64,000 nt of DNA from assembly GCA_963169105.1 (NCBI GenBank), contig OY720633.1:147829200-147893199 (forward strand), in the 5' to 3' direction. The notes beneath the pieces are model-generated. The model had not been told where the DNA came from, did no database searches, and saw only the letters and a list, made by a program, of their open reading frames with translations. Every line of letters begins with the position of its first letter. Within the stretch, counting starts at the first letter, position 1. A program made the translations under genes and the position numbers. Positions 1-11,844 of the stretch are shown piece by piece. The stretch is from Ceriagrion tenellum. Its lineage: Eukaryota; Arthropoda; Insecta; Odonata; Coenagrionidae.

Positions 1-1240
1 AGGGGTGATGGCGAGGGGCTGGCGGGCAAGGAGATGCAGGTGTAGGATGAATAATTTTTTTAAGACGACCTAGAGAGTTCGTGAGAAGGAAAGATGGCAT
101 GAGGAAGGTTCGGAGGACGCAAGAACCAGACCATTAGTGGTGCGGTGGCGATGATAACGAATACGAAGTTGGAGAAGGAACGGTGTTGCGCGAAAAAATT
201 AGCAGAATATGCTTTTTCCATGAGAAGAAAATGGAGTAGAAGGATGGTAATGAATAATATAAGAAAGGAGACCGGCGAAGCTACATTGATGAAAGCAAAA
301 ATCACTAAAAATAGTGATGTGTCGTCTCAAACAAAAAGAGATGGAGTGCTTGGAAATGGAGAAACGCGCTGTGAACTCCAATATCGTGACCCCATCGAAA
401 TGAATTATGTAACTGGTTTATGAGAAGAGGCTTGAGGGTTTATGGAAGAGGGATCGATGTTGAGGAAGAAGTTGATTATGTAAGTTGATAAGAAAACGTT
501 AAGGAAAGAAACGTTAAGGAAACGTCATGGAGATTATATATCTTAGGAAAATGAGGAAAAGTAATATAAATTTCGAGATGAAATAGGAGATATCGCATCC
601 CGAGATGATGATGATAGTAATGAAGAATAAGGTTGTAATTGAAGAAATATATTCAAAACAATGTAACAAAGAAAACGAATTACGTAGTAAAATATGAAGA
701 AGATATTGAAATAAGAGCAAGAAAGAGAGATTTAGAAATTGAAATTAAGAAATTACGAGAAAAAAATATAAATTTAAGTGAAAAACGAATCAAGAAAGAT
801 AAGAAATAAGTGTGACACGAAAAAAGAAAGAGGAGATGAGGATTTGGCAGACGGAGATCAAGACGAAGGATATAGACTTGAAACTTGACTTATACGAAGA
901 TATTTGTGTAATGTTAAATTACGAACCGCAATAAACCGTGAAAAATATGAGGTAGGAAGGACAAGGAAGGAAATTTGAATCATGAGAGATAGCAACATTG
1001 ACAGGCAGAGTGACTGAGGTTTGAGAGACAAATAGTTAAGGCGTAAGAATTATGAAGTAAGACGCTTGGAATTAAGGTTTTGGAAAATGAACAAGATAAT
1101 TGGCGAGAAGGAATATGACCCGAGCAAGGAAAAAGATCTGAATTAATTTTAAAATGGGGTGGGTGTTAGGAAGACACTGCAAGATTAGAAATAATTGTCT
1201 GAGTTGAAGGTAAGATATCGATAATAACAGTCCCGAAGTC
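1..1240 (+). other. Purine-skewed tract with degraded coiled-coil-like frame
   Basis: The plus strand of the first 1.2 kb is strongly enriched in A and G. Short direct repeats of AAACGTTAAGGAA lie at about 493-522. One frame at about 693-809 reads a charged, helix-like stretch (YEEDIEIRARKRDLEIEI followed by KKLREKN) ending in TAA. A neighbouring frame just upstream (527-690) reads similar K/E-rich sequence ending NKENELRSK, so a frameshift may join them. This could be an old coiled-coil gene fragment, for example part of a transposon-encoded protein, or simply a consequence of the purine bias. A 92-codon plus-strand frame at 145-423 matches nothing I know. Confidence 0.35.
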
Positions 1241-1242
1241 AT

Positions 1243-1710
1243 TCAACTAGTTTTCGAATTGATTGAGATATGAGCTATTGAGGTTACAACCATGAGTTTT
1301 AAATTGTATAACGACTCACAGGGAAGACGTGTTAAACATAAAGGGTTACTGCGTAGCGACTCGCCTACTTCAGTGATTGTAATGAATGGTGCATTGAGTA
1401 TTGGGATAAAGTCACCGCTATGCTTTCGTGAAGCGACCTCAATTGATCGTTCCTCAGATAAAAACTGACCTTGACACATCAGTGAGATGTCGGTGCAGAA
1501 TCGCTCATCATATGAGAGAGGAATGGAGATCGGGGAGAGGGCGGAAAAATACAAATTAGACGACGAGGGTGTGGGTGGAGTGGGGACAACTTTTAGAGAG
1601 TCAGAGAGGGGAAATAAAAAAGAATACCTTTGGATGGGATGGAAGAAGAAAGAGAAAATTACATCATATGAAAGCATTAATTTCGCGTTTTTATGCGTAA
1701 TCAAATACAT
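1243..1710 (-). other. Unassigned 155-codon open frame
   Basis: This is the longest open frame in the first 14 kb. Its middle part (SEERSIEVASRKHSGDFIP and onward) has a fairly protein-like composition, but I recognise no domain, signal peptide or membrane segment. The other strand is open over part of the same stretch, which weakens the coding case. No splice or polyadenylation context supports it. It may be a fragment of an unknown repeat or chance. Confidence 0.15.
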
Positions 1711-3504
1711 GAAGAGGTATTTTATGCTTCTTCGTTGAGAGATGGCAAAATTTATAATTGATTTATGATTGATTTATAATACGCTTCTTATGTTATATTG
1801 ATTATTCACCTTTGTCACCGCTCATGAAAATAAATAAAATCATGAAAATAAATCTTTAACCTAGCATTCAACAGCATTTGTGTTGCGGCAATAATTACAG
1901 GTATGAGGGCACAGTAGCATAAACCTGACATGACCAATAGCGAATATTGTATGGAATTTAAGGGCCCGAATGGGCATCAATTGCTGCTCCTAAATAATTA
2001 ATTCGACTACATAGGTATCTGCTATGATGGACCACCAAATCTTGTGCACATCACAAGAGAAAGCCTGAGCGTGGCATATTGCCGTTTGTTATATTTCTTT
2101 CGTAAGTAAATTCTAAGGAATTCGGTAACGATTTGTGACATGCCCATGAATAAATGACATCATAGAAATACCTCTTTCTGAATGCAAGAATATCCTTGTG
2201 GAATTGAAAACCGCCTCTCATTTGTTTTCTGGGAAATTAAATGATGAACAACTAAATGCCATGACGAATATGGAAAATTCATTCATGATATCTTTTAGAT
2301 TTTTAGTCGGTATCCTGGCTCATGTGAAGAAACAAATCTGTCGTTTACTAAATCTGACATCGCATGTAACTACTGGCTCTGGCTCAAATTACAATGTATT
2401 ACAACGATAGCTCACGTACTCTATAGAGTATAAGTGGTCGACGTTATCAGCAATGGTTAACAAATTATCAATAGCAATTATACCTCTCGTTCATGCCTTT
2501 AAATATTCGATCCTCAAAATATAGACCTCGTTTTTACAGCCGAGATTTATTATCTCTCTCTTAATATCACGCTTGATGAATATACTCAGTGCACCGCATA
2601 TGTTTTTTTATTTGTGAAACTATGGAATTTTAGAAATCCTAATGTAATTTAAAACACGATTTAACATAGTCTCCTTCTTCTTATTAGAGGTTCGTGTAAT
2701 TCATATCACATAAGCAGGATATGTAATATTTTAAACCAGTAAGATGTCCTTCACAAAATTAATGATATACCGGCGTACTTTTACTATTTCTTTACTTTGA
2801 GGTCTAGAATACGTTTTTTCCCCTCAGGTGTACACATTTACTCGGTTAGTATTTGAAATTTTATCCACGATATGCCGTAAGTGGAAAGTCGGATGACATG
2901 AAAATGGTCCCTCAGAGGTACGCAACCCTATATACTTTTCAAAATGTTCCTGGAGTAAAAGGTGCACGTGAAATATGAAGAGGAGGATTGAGATGATTCA
3001 TTGCTAGGGAGTGGAAGAGATGGATGGAACTGAGCATGAATGAATTGATAAAGTGAGGATAGCGGAAGGAGTAGTAACAAAGGAGGTTGGAAATGTTAAG
3101 TGAGGAGAGCTCGTCGGAATAGGGGACGCTCATTATTCCGGTGTTTGCTCCCGAAATGCGTTTAGCATGGGACGGAGACACTTAATGCAGTCTAGTTCTC
3201 TCTCATTTGTATGAATTATTCTTCTTTCAATCCTACAACAGGAGGAGCCGATGGAGAAGAGTAAAAAAAATATATGGGTCTTAAATGCTAAAGGAGTGAA
3301 TTTTATTCTCTCTACGAATATTTATAACCCTGATTTGGAACCGGTTTGAAATTCAGGGTGCTGAATGGGCTGAATGGATATTTTAACTTTTTTGCTAAGT
3401 TTTAGAACTCATTAAACGACATTTCTTTTGCACTGGAGTAATGATCAATAGAATTGCTTCTTATTGTTCACAAGGGGAATGAGTTCCCTTAACACCATTT
3501 GGCA
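1711..3504. other. No recognisable feature
   Basis: AT-rich sequence with only short open frames on both strands. I see no transposase or reverse-transcriptase motif, no tandem array and no clear inverted repeat. A purine-rich patch around 2940-3180 produces an 80-codon minus frame of no recognisable family. Confidence 0.5.
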
Positions 3505-3580
3505 TGACTGGTACTCGACCCTGAATCTCTCAATTTCTGGTCGGACACGTTAGCCATTTACACCGCCAAGTTATACCAGA
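3505..3580 (-). repeat. tRNA-derived SINE head (remnant)
   Basis: On the minus strand, a tRNA-type A box (TGGCGGTGTAAATGG) is followed about 45 bases later by a B-box-like GGGTCGAGTACC (consensus GGTTCGANTCC). The stretch between them, TCCGACCAGAAATTGAGAGA, resembles the common insect SINE head. The acceptor stem does not close, so this is not a functional tRNA gene. The body and tail of the SINE are not recognisable downstream. Confidence 0.5.
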
Positions 3581-5345
3581 ACTTTGCACGAGAAAAGGGT
3601 TATTTGGCTATTTGTCAATGTAATGATCGGAAAATATGCATATTTAATTTTAGATTTTAAACATTACATCCTACTTAATCTTGAATTTTCTGTGAAATAC
3701 CCTCTTTTTCGAATATACCTTTGAGGCACTTTGATAAATCCCAAAGACACAAAATAAAGTAACATTGCATGCAAACCCCTGATTAAACCAGCCAAAATAA
3801 AAAATGAGTTTATTACAAATTGATGTAGAGACCACGTTCTTTATAATTTTCTAACTGTTAAAACACTATCTGTTTTACCTTCCAGACCATTTAACATTAA
3901 ATGAATTGAGGAGTATATTTTTCGCCAAAGAGCTGATGCTCCCGTGTAATCGTTCATTACAATGCTTCAAATCCGCACAAATTTATCCCTTAGGAATACC
4001 GTTAAAAATGGATAGTAAAAGTTTCTTCTGGAAGAGAATATTATCATCTACAAAGCAAAGGAGTATGAAGCCAACGACCATCTATCACAGTTTGATCAAC
4101 TTTCTTTTACATATTACTCAATTGTAGGTGATGAGTATTGATTATCTATTAAGAATCTCCATCTTCAATTAAGATTTTATCGGAAATATTGTAAAGGAAG
4201 TAGATTCCATTACGTTTATAAATAAATAAATTACGTATTAGAGTTATATTATCATTTTCATGCTTTTTAAAAATGAAACAGTTATTGGTCTTTATGTGCG
4301 TGAATAATCCAAGGAAATTCCTATCCAATATCAATCGGTATCCCAACATAACGGCTACTTACATCTCCCATCACCTTAACTAAGGAAATAAGAATAAAAA
4401 CATCGCCCATTTTTCTCGTCCTCGTAGAATCAGTCCATATTGCCTACCGAGTTCTCTTGTAATACCTACCATATTTTCCAGGGGTTGGAGAACAGAAGTT
4501 TCATTTTTTATTTAAAAATATATAGCAATTGCTCGTTTTTGGGGAAGCATGCAAATTGAAACTCATAATCGTTTTTTGCGAGAGAGAGCTACTGTTTATT
4601 TATAATATTTTTTTAGTTCATAATACATCATTAAATTTTTTAAAGAAATATGAACATGATATCCAATCGTTAATACAAAATCAAGCAGACTCCCATTACC
4701 TATATGTTACTTTTAATTCAGTTTTCTAGTTATTATTTTCTAATACCGAAGTCTATTCAGAACGATCGACCTGGCCACCTGGAGAAATTATTACACTTTC
4801 AAGCTTTAATTCTGATTATGATAGTTGTAAACTAAGAATGTAGATTACCGTAAATGAAAATTTCCCTGGACATATTTTTATGTAAGAATATTAGCACCAC
4901 GCATCATATTTTGAGTATTTGAATATAAGATGTGTTGTTTCTTGTGCTAACTTCATGAGTGCAAGCCAGAATATTTCATTTGAATCTCGTTTTCAATGTA
5001 AATATTGCCAACGTTTTTTATGGTCTCTAATATTTGTAAAAACGTTTTTGTGATAGTACTAGCCTCATTTTTATTTTGATATGCAGAGGGCTCAATTTTA
5101 TTTGTAGATAACTTTATTTTGAGTTTTTGGTTTGTTTTTTCAATACCAATTATTTATATGATTGAAGATATGAATTGAATTGTAAAATAAAACATTATTT
5201 GATTACTGAGCGGTTTCTGAGATCACGGCCGATCGGAAAAGATCTTCTGGAGGAAAGAGAAGTTATACCGGAGTCATGTATTTCGGAGTTTCTTATCTCC
5301 ATTCACCGCGGTCTAACAGCGCAGGGATATATTTATCAACATATC
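3581..5345. other. No recognisable feature
   Basis: AT-rich filler with scattered open frames of 60-80 codons of low-complexity F/L/I/N/K composition. Nothing matches a gene or repeat family known to me. Confidence 0.5.
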
Positions 5346-5392
5346 AGCCTGAAAGCCACCTCAAGGGTATGTGGCAGGAGGTATATTACCAT
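5346..5392 (+). repeat. Dispersed repeat fragment (AGCCACC...GTGGCAGG type)
   Basis: The stretch GAAAGCCACCTCAAGGGTAT followed by GTGGCAGGAGGTAT resembles a repeat I recall from many insect genomes (CTGCAAGCCACC, then GTGTGTGGCAGAGGGTA). Two other likely members lie at 6712-6770 (minus strand) and 11583-11640. I cannot assign the family to a class. Confidence 0.35.
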
Positions 5393-6711
5393 GAACATGC
5401 AATGTTAATGTTCCAATAAATTTCACAAACATGCACTACACTATCGATATATTGCCAATGGTACAGAGAATATTTGCACAATTGCAGATTGCACCTACAT
5501 AAATGAGATAAAAGATTCATGCGGCATTTAAGCCTACCTAATGAGGATCTCAAATACTGACAGCGAGATATACCTCGGGGTGCGTAACGGTTTGCGTGAT
5601 AGGGAATCGGATGAAGGCCTCTCCCTCATTCCTGCGGCCCACTCCCATCATATGCATCCACATCCAAATCAACCCTCAATTGCGGAAGGGTTCCAGCATC
5701 TCCAATATCGCAGTGCCACCAAAGCCCTCGAAACGGCCATGGATAGATGAGGAGGATATATGGTGGTGCTGGCATGAGGAGGAGACTGAGCACGTGCGGA
5801 GTGGATGAAGTGGGAGCCATTTGCTATCAGTGAATTGCTCGCGGCCGTGTTCTGCACGCGGAGATTGGAAAACACAAAAAATGGGCATTTGAGGAATAAA
5901 AATAAATATCCGTGCTAAAAATGAAACCATTCATCCACCGACATATTTGAAATTAATTTCGTAGTAAAGGGAGCCAAATAAACTCGTAATCACGGAATGC
6001 CGTGTACTATATCGTTCATAGTTGGAATCACCCCGCTCTTATTCCGTCTTTTTGAACCCTTCCTTTTTTCATATCTTCCACCGTTTACCCCCTTTTCTAT
6101 TATCGGTCTCGTTTTACACGCGCTCAGGTAGTGCGGTGTGGCGTATTGCTGTGGTTGCATTTCACGAAAATGGAAAACTGTGCCAAATCAGCCAGCCCTT
6201 CGGCATTGAAAGAAATCGTCATTTTTTTCTGGCAGCGTTGTTATTTCTACCGAAAATATTCTGGACATGATGACTGTGGCTACAAATTTTTGCCTATGTT
6301 CGAGTTCCAGCTTGCAAAAAAGTATTGAGATCGCAGTTATGACGTGCTCAGCATACCCACCTATGGCTGATGTAGAATATCTCTTCCATAGAGAGTCGTT
6401 ATTTGTTCGGCAAGCGAGTATTAAAACTACTGAATAGTGACTATTCAGGAAGATATCATAGTTTTGGCTAGCATCCGAAGAAGGAAACTTGTTCTTAGAC
6501 GCTGACAATATAGTTACTTAATTAATAAATTTTGCCGAAAAAATTTTTATTTCTCCGTGAAAGTTCAAGATTTGTGTTTTATGAATTCTCTCTCTTCTAA
6601 TATGAGCACGAAACAGAATTTTTACAATAAACAATAAGGTTACAGCGAAGCATCCAGGTAGGGCCAGTTGAAAGATGTAACGAGTCATCTGACACATCTA
6701 TTTACGGCTTG
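5393..6711. other. No recognisable feature
   Basis: Between about 5540 and 5930 several overlapping short frames are open on both strands with somewhat higher GC. None looks like a known protein, and mutual overlap argues against coding. The remainder is AT-rich filler. Confidence 0.45.
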
Positions 6712-6770
6712 TGTCCAACCACCACCTGCAAAACACCAATGTGACGGCCCGCAGGGTAGTTGTAGATGTA
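6712..6770 (-). repeat. Dispersed repeat fragment, inverted copy
   Basis: Read on the minus strand, this stretch gives ACATCTACAACTACCCTGCG followed by a GCAGGTGGTGG block. It aligns with the copy at 11583-11640 (ACATCTACATACTATCCTGC). The copies are divergent, so the relationship is a judgement by eye. Confidence 0.35.
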
Positions 6771-7782
6771 TAAATCGCTTTTTGTTACGTGTATAGGGTT
6801 GATTGTTTGGATAATTTGGAATTGATACAAACCCAAAAAGACTTCTTATTTAAGAACTAAATGCATGGCGTAGAATATTTAACCAAAAATGAAACTGTTA
6901 TTATGTTCTTATTTGTTATAAATGTATATTGAATAATTCATCCTTTTTCACTTCATAATCATCCTATGCCTCCTGTCATTTCTCATACTTAGTTTTTGTA
7001 ATATGAGTGAAATAAATGCGTCAACCATTAGAGTAATCACTAGAAACTTCTAGAATCGGATAGAGGTCTTAGTAACATTTAGAAGCCCTGTGAACAACTA
7101 ATTTTTTTGGAGAAGACAATTCACCGTGAAAAGATTGGCTGAATATCAGCAATGAGCCCCAGAGCAGTTATACATTTGGATTTAACTAGTAAGAGCTGCC
7201 AATTTGGCCCCCCTGATGGGGGCAAATGCCTCAATCGGGAGACGCTGTTCAGATTTAAGGGAAAAAGGGGAAGTAATCTGGGAGGGACAGGGGGACTAAC
7301 GCACACTTACCGAGATTTGATCTGCTACTACCTCTCCACCCGCAGGTCATAAGTGCTTCGCTCGTCCTTCCTCATCTCCTGATGAGTCTCAACCCAGTGC
7401 CCTGCAACATTTCTGGGGTCAGCTAGCTTCATCTTCTCATTGTTCTTCAATTTAGTTCAATTTATAAACCCGTTTCGTTCCCCCACCGCAGAATGTCATC
7501 GTGTGTTACACTTTTCGTGGCTGATGCTCTTTTCATCATGATCTTATGTGGACAGCGAATATGCTGATTTGATCTCAAGTTTTCAACTTCGTACTTATGA
7601 ACTTTCTCAACCTGTATGAAGTCCAATCACCTGCACACATTAGCTCTTATCGTTCCCGTAAAAGCCTTTCCATAAAAGCAACAGCTGTACTTTTACCGAT
7701 TCCGTAATCTTTGCGATGTCTCAGCGTTAGTCATCAATGTCTCATTAGCGACACATACGCTGCACACCCTTAATAAGATTTT
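6771..7782. other. No recognisable feature; small GC hairpin
   Basis: Mostly filler. A short GC hairpin sits near 7208-7225 (GCCCCCCTGATGGGGGC). Overlapping 60-66 codon frames on both strands around 7121-7352 are not recognisable. Confidence 0.4.
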
Positions 7783-7870
7783 ACTCATAGACCACGGATC
7801 TGTCTCATCGCATGGTTTGGCTTTATTAGTTTATGCTAATATCCTCAGAATTCTTAAAAGGTGGTTATTT
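7783..7870 (+). repeat. Copy 1 of an unclassified interspersed repeat
   Basis: This copy shares the block CTCATCGCATGGTTTGGCTT, the preceding AGACCACGG/AGACCGCGG motif and the following CTCAG...AAAGGTG segment with the stretch at 8609-8700, about 820 bases away in the same orientation. Divergence with small indels points to two old copies of one repeat family. Class unknown. Confidence 0.5.
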
Positions 7871-8329
7871 CTGGTGAAATGACCAATAGGTTGAAAAACC
7901 TATCACCTTAGCGTTATAGAATAAAGCTTATTTCCAACGAGGAAATGTTTACTCTTTGTCATATGCTTTGTGTCTGTCTTGAGCGTGCTTGCAAGTGAAA
8001 TCATATTGTACGGTGGAATTTTCCTTATCACATTTAAATATCGTTTTAAACGTCACATACATATAGTTACGTCACCTTCCTTCTGATTTTATGAATCACA
8101 AAGCTTGGGAACCGACGCATGCATGTCTGCCAAAAACATATATTAATAGAATCAAGGAAAATTGGAAATTCTTTTCAACGAAAATAATTTCCAATTTTCC
8201 TTCCTCCCGCAGCTATACCTCTAATTAATTACAAAAGACATGTGCCTTGTTAATAAAAATGTCAGGCCAAAGCCGCATGTTCTTGGCCATCTTTCTCATT
8301 CCTTATAGATACATTTTATCAATATTAGT

Positions 8330-8665
8330 TTAATCATAAGAGTGGACCAATAGGGAATCACCTGACAATCCACATTGTTTGTGTAAATAGTGACCATTTA
8401 TACGGCATTCGTCAGCCCCTTGGATAAAGTACAAGTCGCGCTTCAAAACTTCGGCCCTAATATATCCTAGTGCCCAGGTGAATACCCGAGAAACATTCCA
8501 TATTAGTTCTCTTCCGCAAAGTGTCATTAGTGAACAAAATGCGGAGGTGGGAATATTGCTAGAGAACCAATAGAGGGATAATAAGCTGCCGACTCTTAAG
8601 AAAACGCAACTCAGAGACCGCGGTTCTATCTCATCGCATGGTTTGGCTTCTTTAGAATACGCCAA
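8330..8665 (-). other. Unassigned 111-codon frame overlapping a repeat
   Basis: The frame begins inside the repeat copy at 8609-8700 and runs away from it. Its residues (RVGSLLSLYWFSSNIP, then CRINGHYLHKQCG) are not low-complexity, but I recognise no family. Because its start lies in repeat sequence, it is more likely part of a mobile element than of a host gene. No conserved motif is visible. Confidence 0.2.
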
Positions 8666-8700
8666 CTCAAACAGTTATTCTCAGGAAATTTATCAAAGGT
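8609..8700 (+). repeat. Copy 2 of an unclassified interspersed repeat
   Basis: Same orientation as 7783-7870. Shared features are ACTCAGAGACCGCGG, then CTCATCGCATGGTTTGGCTT, then TTCTCAGGAAATT and AAAGGTG. The similar GTCTCATTAGCGAC / GTGTCATTAGTGAAC upstream of both copies suggests that the shared unit extends further upstream, with an internal length difference. Confidence 0.5.
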
Positions 8701-9716
8701 GACCTTTCAAGTCATTGCATTTTATTCAGGATCGATTGTAAAAAACTTATGCCTCTATAGTTCATGAATAATTTCATAAGGCTTTTGCATAATCAGGTAG
8801 ATTAAACTAATGTTAAGTCTAATATTTATAAAAAGTATAGTCTTTCTTCATCACCTACCTTGTGAACTTATTACAGCTCTACATTGGTCTGTTATTCAGG
8901 TTTTGGAATGTTCTCCGCTGTGTTTTAAAATATCATTGATGGATGAAGCCTGGAAACCGTATCAGAAATAATTTAGGCCATTAAATTGTTGAACCTTTTA
9001 CTTATATCTCAGTCAAAAATAACAAATTTTACGCAATTTACTACAGTATCTCTGTGAGATACGATAGGTTAATCTTTAGAAACGGTAGGTGTAATAAATA
9101 TATATGTTAAATAGATCACAGAACTCTTTCATTAATTCCGCATTTTTGCTAATGTTTTCATTTCAGTATTAACATCGATATCTAAATAATTAAGCAGAGG
9201 AAGCACTGTATTCCTCTTCACTCCTTTTCTAGCTAAGGCTTGATTTCCCTGAATCAATGGTCTGCGATCCCTTTCTAAGATTGTTGATGAAAAGACTATT
9301 CGGATATTACATGTTTTTCAGTAAAATGTTTGGCAGGTGGTGTTCTACTCCTGGATTGATGAAAATGTGTGAACTAAGATTCCTTATTCATTACAATTGG
9401 ATTACCTCTCCATGGTTAAAATATCTATCGTTTATGAATTTTCATCCATGAAACATCCCTTAGGAATTTTGGCTATTTGGTATTTTGTGTCCTCACGACT
9501 GGATGATATGGACATTTATCCAGCAACAGGTGATGTCCGGTTATGCTTTGAGAATCTTACAAATTGTACTTCTTCATTTTGAGGGATAATGCCTGCTTAT
9601 TTTCTCCTGTTCATTCATGTGCTAAGAATTTAAACATCATTATCGTCATGAGAAATGTGTAACTCGAAAGTTTCTATTCATAAAAACTTTTTTTAGAGGT
9701 TTTAATGTATGAATGA
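8701..9716. other. No recognisable feature
   Basis: AT-rich filler. The frames at 9257-9451 and 9397-9582 have no recognisable content. Confidence 0.45.
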
Positions 9717-9718
9717 TA

Positions 9719-10638
9719 CGAGGGAGGGCCCAAAACTAACCGGAAGCCATTTTAAAAAAATACAGAATATAGTTCTTTGCGTAACAAAAGTTGGTTACCC
9801 TCGAAATACTCTCCAGTAACACTTATACATAGGTTCATGCGTTTACTTCACAGCACAAACACCTTTTTTACTCCTTTCCGAAACACCTTTTGTCCTTTCC
9901 TGTCTGCAAAACGTTGCCTTTCAGCTCCCTTTTTATCCGGAAGAACATAAAAAATCACCAGGTGTGAGATCCGGTGAGTAGGGCAGACGAGAAAGCAATA
10001 TCATGGGGTTTTTCGCCAAAATATCACGCCAAGATATGTCTGTGCGAGCTGAAGAATTATCGTGGTGGAACAACCAGTTCCCACTCCGCCACATATCGGG
10101 CCGTTTCAACCGAACCATCTCGCACAACCGCCTTAAAACACTCAGGTAGAGGACTTGGTTTACCATTTGATGCTCAGGGACGTACTCTGAGTGAAAAATA
10201 CCAAGCGATGAGCAATGCAATGAGCGTTTTCATCAGTTCTGGACGTTGAAGGCCAGCCCGGGCGTTGAATGTCTATAATCGAAATTGTGCCACGTTTGAA
10301 TCAAGAATACCACCCATAGACTTGAGTTCTTTTCAAAACGTATTCTTTATAAGCTGTAGACAACATGTAAACTGCGTCCGATGCACTTCTACCGAGCAGA
10401 AAGCAAAATTTGAACGCCGCACACCGATCTCTAAAATCAGCCATTTCAAAAAATTGCAGAGGTCCAAAAACTCGTCGCACTAAAACTGTTTTAGGGTCTT
10501 GCTACAGCAGACTTAAGCGGCGTTACTTGAGATAATGACTCAGGAGGGATTTTTCAACCCCCATGTAGTGGGAGAAGCCCGAAATACAAGCACAACTCGC
10601 GCAGCGAAATCCGTCCGGTTAGTTCTGGGACCCCCTCG
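9719..10638 (-). mobile_element. mariner element, internally deleted
   Basis: The element is bounded by inverted repeats of about 25 bases: CGAGGGAGGGCCCAAAACTA at the left end and, in reverse complement, CGAGGGGGTCCCAGAACTA at the right end, both continuing ACCGGA. A TA dinucleotide flanks each side (9717-9718 and 10639-10640), the target site of the Tc1/mariner superfamily. Total length is about 920 bases against about 1.3 kb for a full mariner, so roughly a quarter is missing. The gene inside runs on the minus strand. Both ends are recognisable, so the element could once have been cross-mobilised, but it encodes no working transposase. Confidence 0.88.
9775..10444 (-). pseudogene. mariner transposase pseudogene
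   Basis: A mariner transposase binds the inverted repeats and performs cut-and-paste through a DDD catalytic triad. The reading starts at the ATG at 10444-10442 (MADFRDRCAAFKFCFLLGRS) and continues through the N-terminal helix-turn-helix region (RTQVYGWYS, an in-frame stop, then FKRG) to GWPSTSRTDEN. The middle is then missing, including the first catalytic Asp. Reading resumes in another frame with IFHSEYVPEHQMVNQ, LFHHDNSSARTD (second Asp) and YSPDLTPGDF (third Asp). A further frameshift leads to the C-terminal TGEYFEGNQ near 9800. The gene is clearly dead, with at least one stop, two frame changes and a central deletion of roughly 100 residues. Confidence 0.88.
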
Positions 10639-10640
10639 TA

Positions 10641-11582
10641 TCCAAATTCAAATATATTGAAAATAAGCGGCAGTTGACCAAAGTTTTATGCAGTTTCACT
10701 CATTATTATAAATTGAGGGTGTGATTTAATTTCAATTGCTTTGTTCCTACAATTGAAATTCGAATTTAGAGACTCCTCAATGAAAATTTTCAGTTCTTGT
10801 GTCTTTTCAAGTGAGAATATGAAGTTATCGTAAGGAAAGAACCAGATATAAGTAAGAATGTAAATAATTTCGTGAAAGGTTAGCATAAAGTAGACTTATA
10901 ATGGATAGCAGACTGCAGGAGAAACGTAATGCATGGCATTCATACGTATGTGCTGTGAGGCATAACCTTGTAAATACACTATTTCTATTCTTCTCTTCCA
11001 AACCTAACTTACTAAGAGAACACTTTGTTCATGCATCATTTAGAGAGAAACGACACGATATTGTCCCTTCTAAAATGCCCTTTTACTTTTAATTCGCTAT
11101 AATCTCCAAAAAGAAAACGTTTCATAGTTTTGATTTAGGCGAAATTGAAACATAAAAACAAGCATAGTGATATGTCGCGGAATGAGAAACATTAAAGCAT
11201 TGCCTCAGAAAAGAATGGCATGAAGTGGCATATGAATTCACTATTTTTGCCTTGATGTAGGAAGGTGTCTCTAAAACATTTTCATCTGACCACATGATAT
11301 CAGAGATATTATTTTCATGTCCTTTAAATCGGATACTTTGTATTTCAACTTCTTGTCATTTAATTCATCGTAATCAAGTTTTACCGAAAAGAAAACTCAT
11401 TTTTTATCTAATTTTTCTTGTTTTTTCCTCCTCCAATTCATCACAGACAAGTGAACTGTTAATATCCTCCCCTCCTTCAGAGGATCATCGAGTGTCTTAA
11501 CTTGGCTTCCCTTCGGTTTCCTCAACCTATTCATGCACCGACTTCACCCTCCGTATTCATAAAAATATCCCCGCAGGTGTAG
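10641..11582. other. No recognisable feature
   Basis: AT-rich sequence with three short frames (10686-10886, 10901-11092, 11294-11500), none protein-like. Confidence 0.45.
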
Positions 11583-11640
11583 CTACATCTACATACTATC
11601 CTGCAAGCCACCGTGTCAGGAGTTGTTAGGACACCTGCCG
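11583..11640 (+). repeat. Dispersed repeat fragment (CTGCAAGCCACC type)
   Basis: Contains CTACATCTACATACTATCCT followed by GCAAGCCACCGTGTCAGG, close to a motif that recurs in many insect genomes. It aligns with the inverted copy at 6712-6770 and partly with 5346-5392. Confidence 0.4.
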
Positions 11641-11844
11641 TGAAAGGTGTTATAAAAGTGGTTTTTGGGAAGTGAAATGATGAAGTGTTTTATGGATGTT
11701 TTCAATAATGCTCCGGCTTCATTATGGCTATTTATTGTGCATGGAAAAACGAATTTTTGTGACAATTTTTCTCTCTTAAATCTAATCTTTTTGACAATGT
11801 ATCTCTCTAATTATATTTCATCTGTCCGACCTAGAAATGTAGGG

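Noticed and set aside
3505..3580. Functional tRNA gene
   Set aside because: A and B boxes are recognisable but divergent and the acceptor stem does not pair, so a SINE head is the better reading. The same holds for 54880-54960 and 22377-22460.
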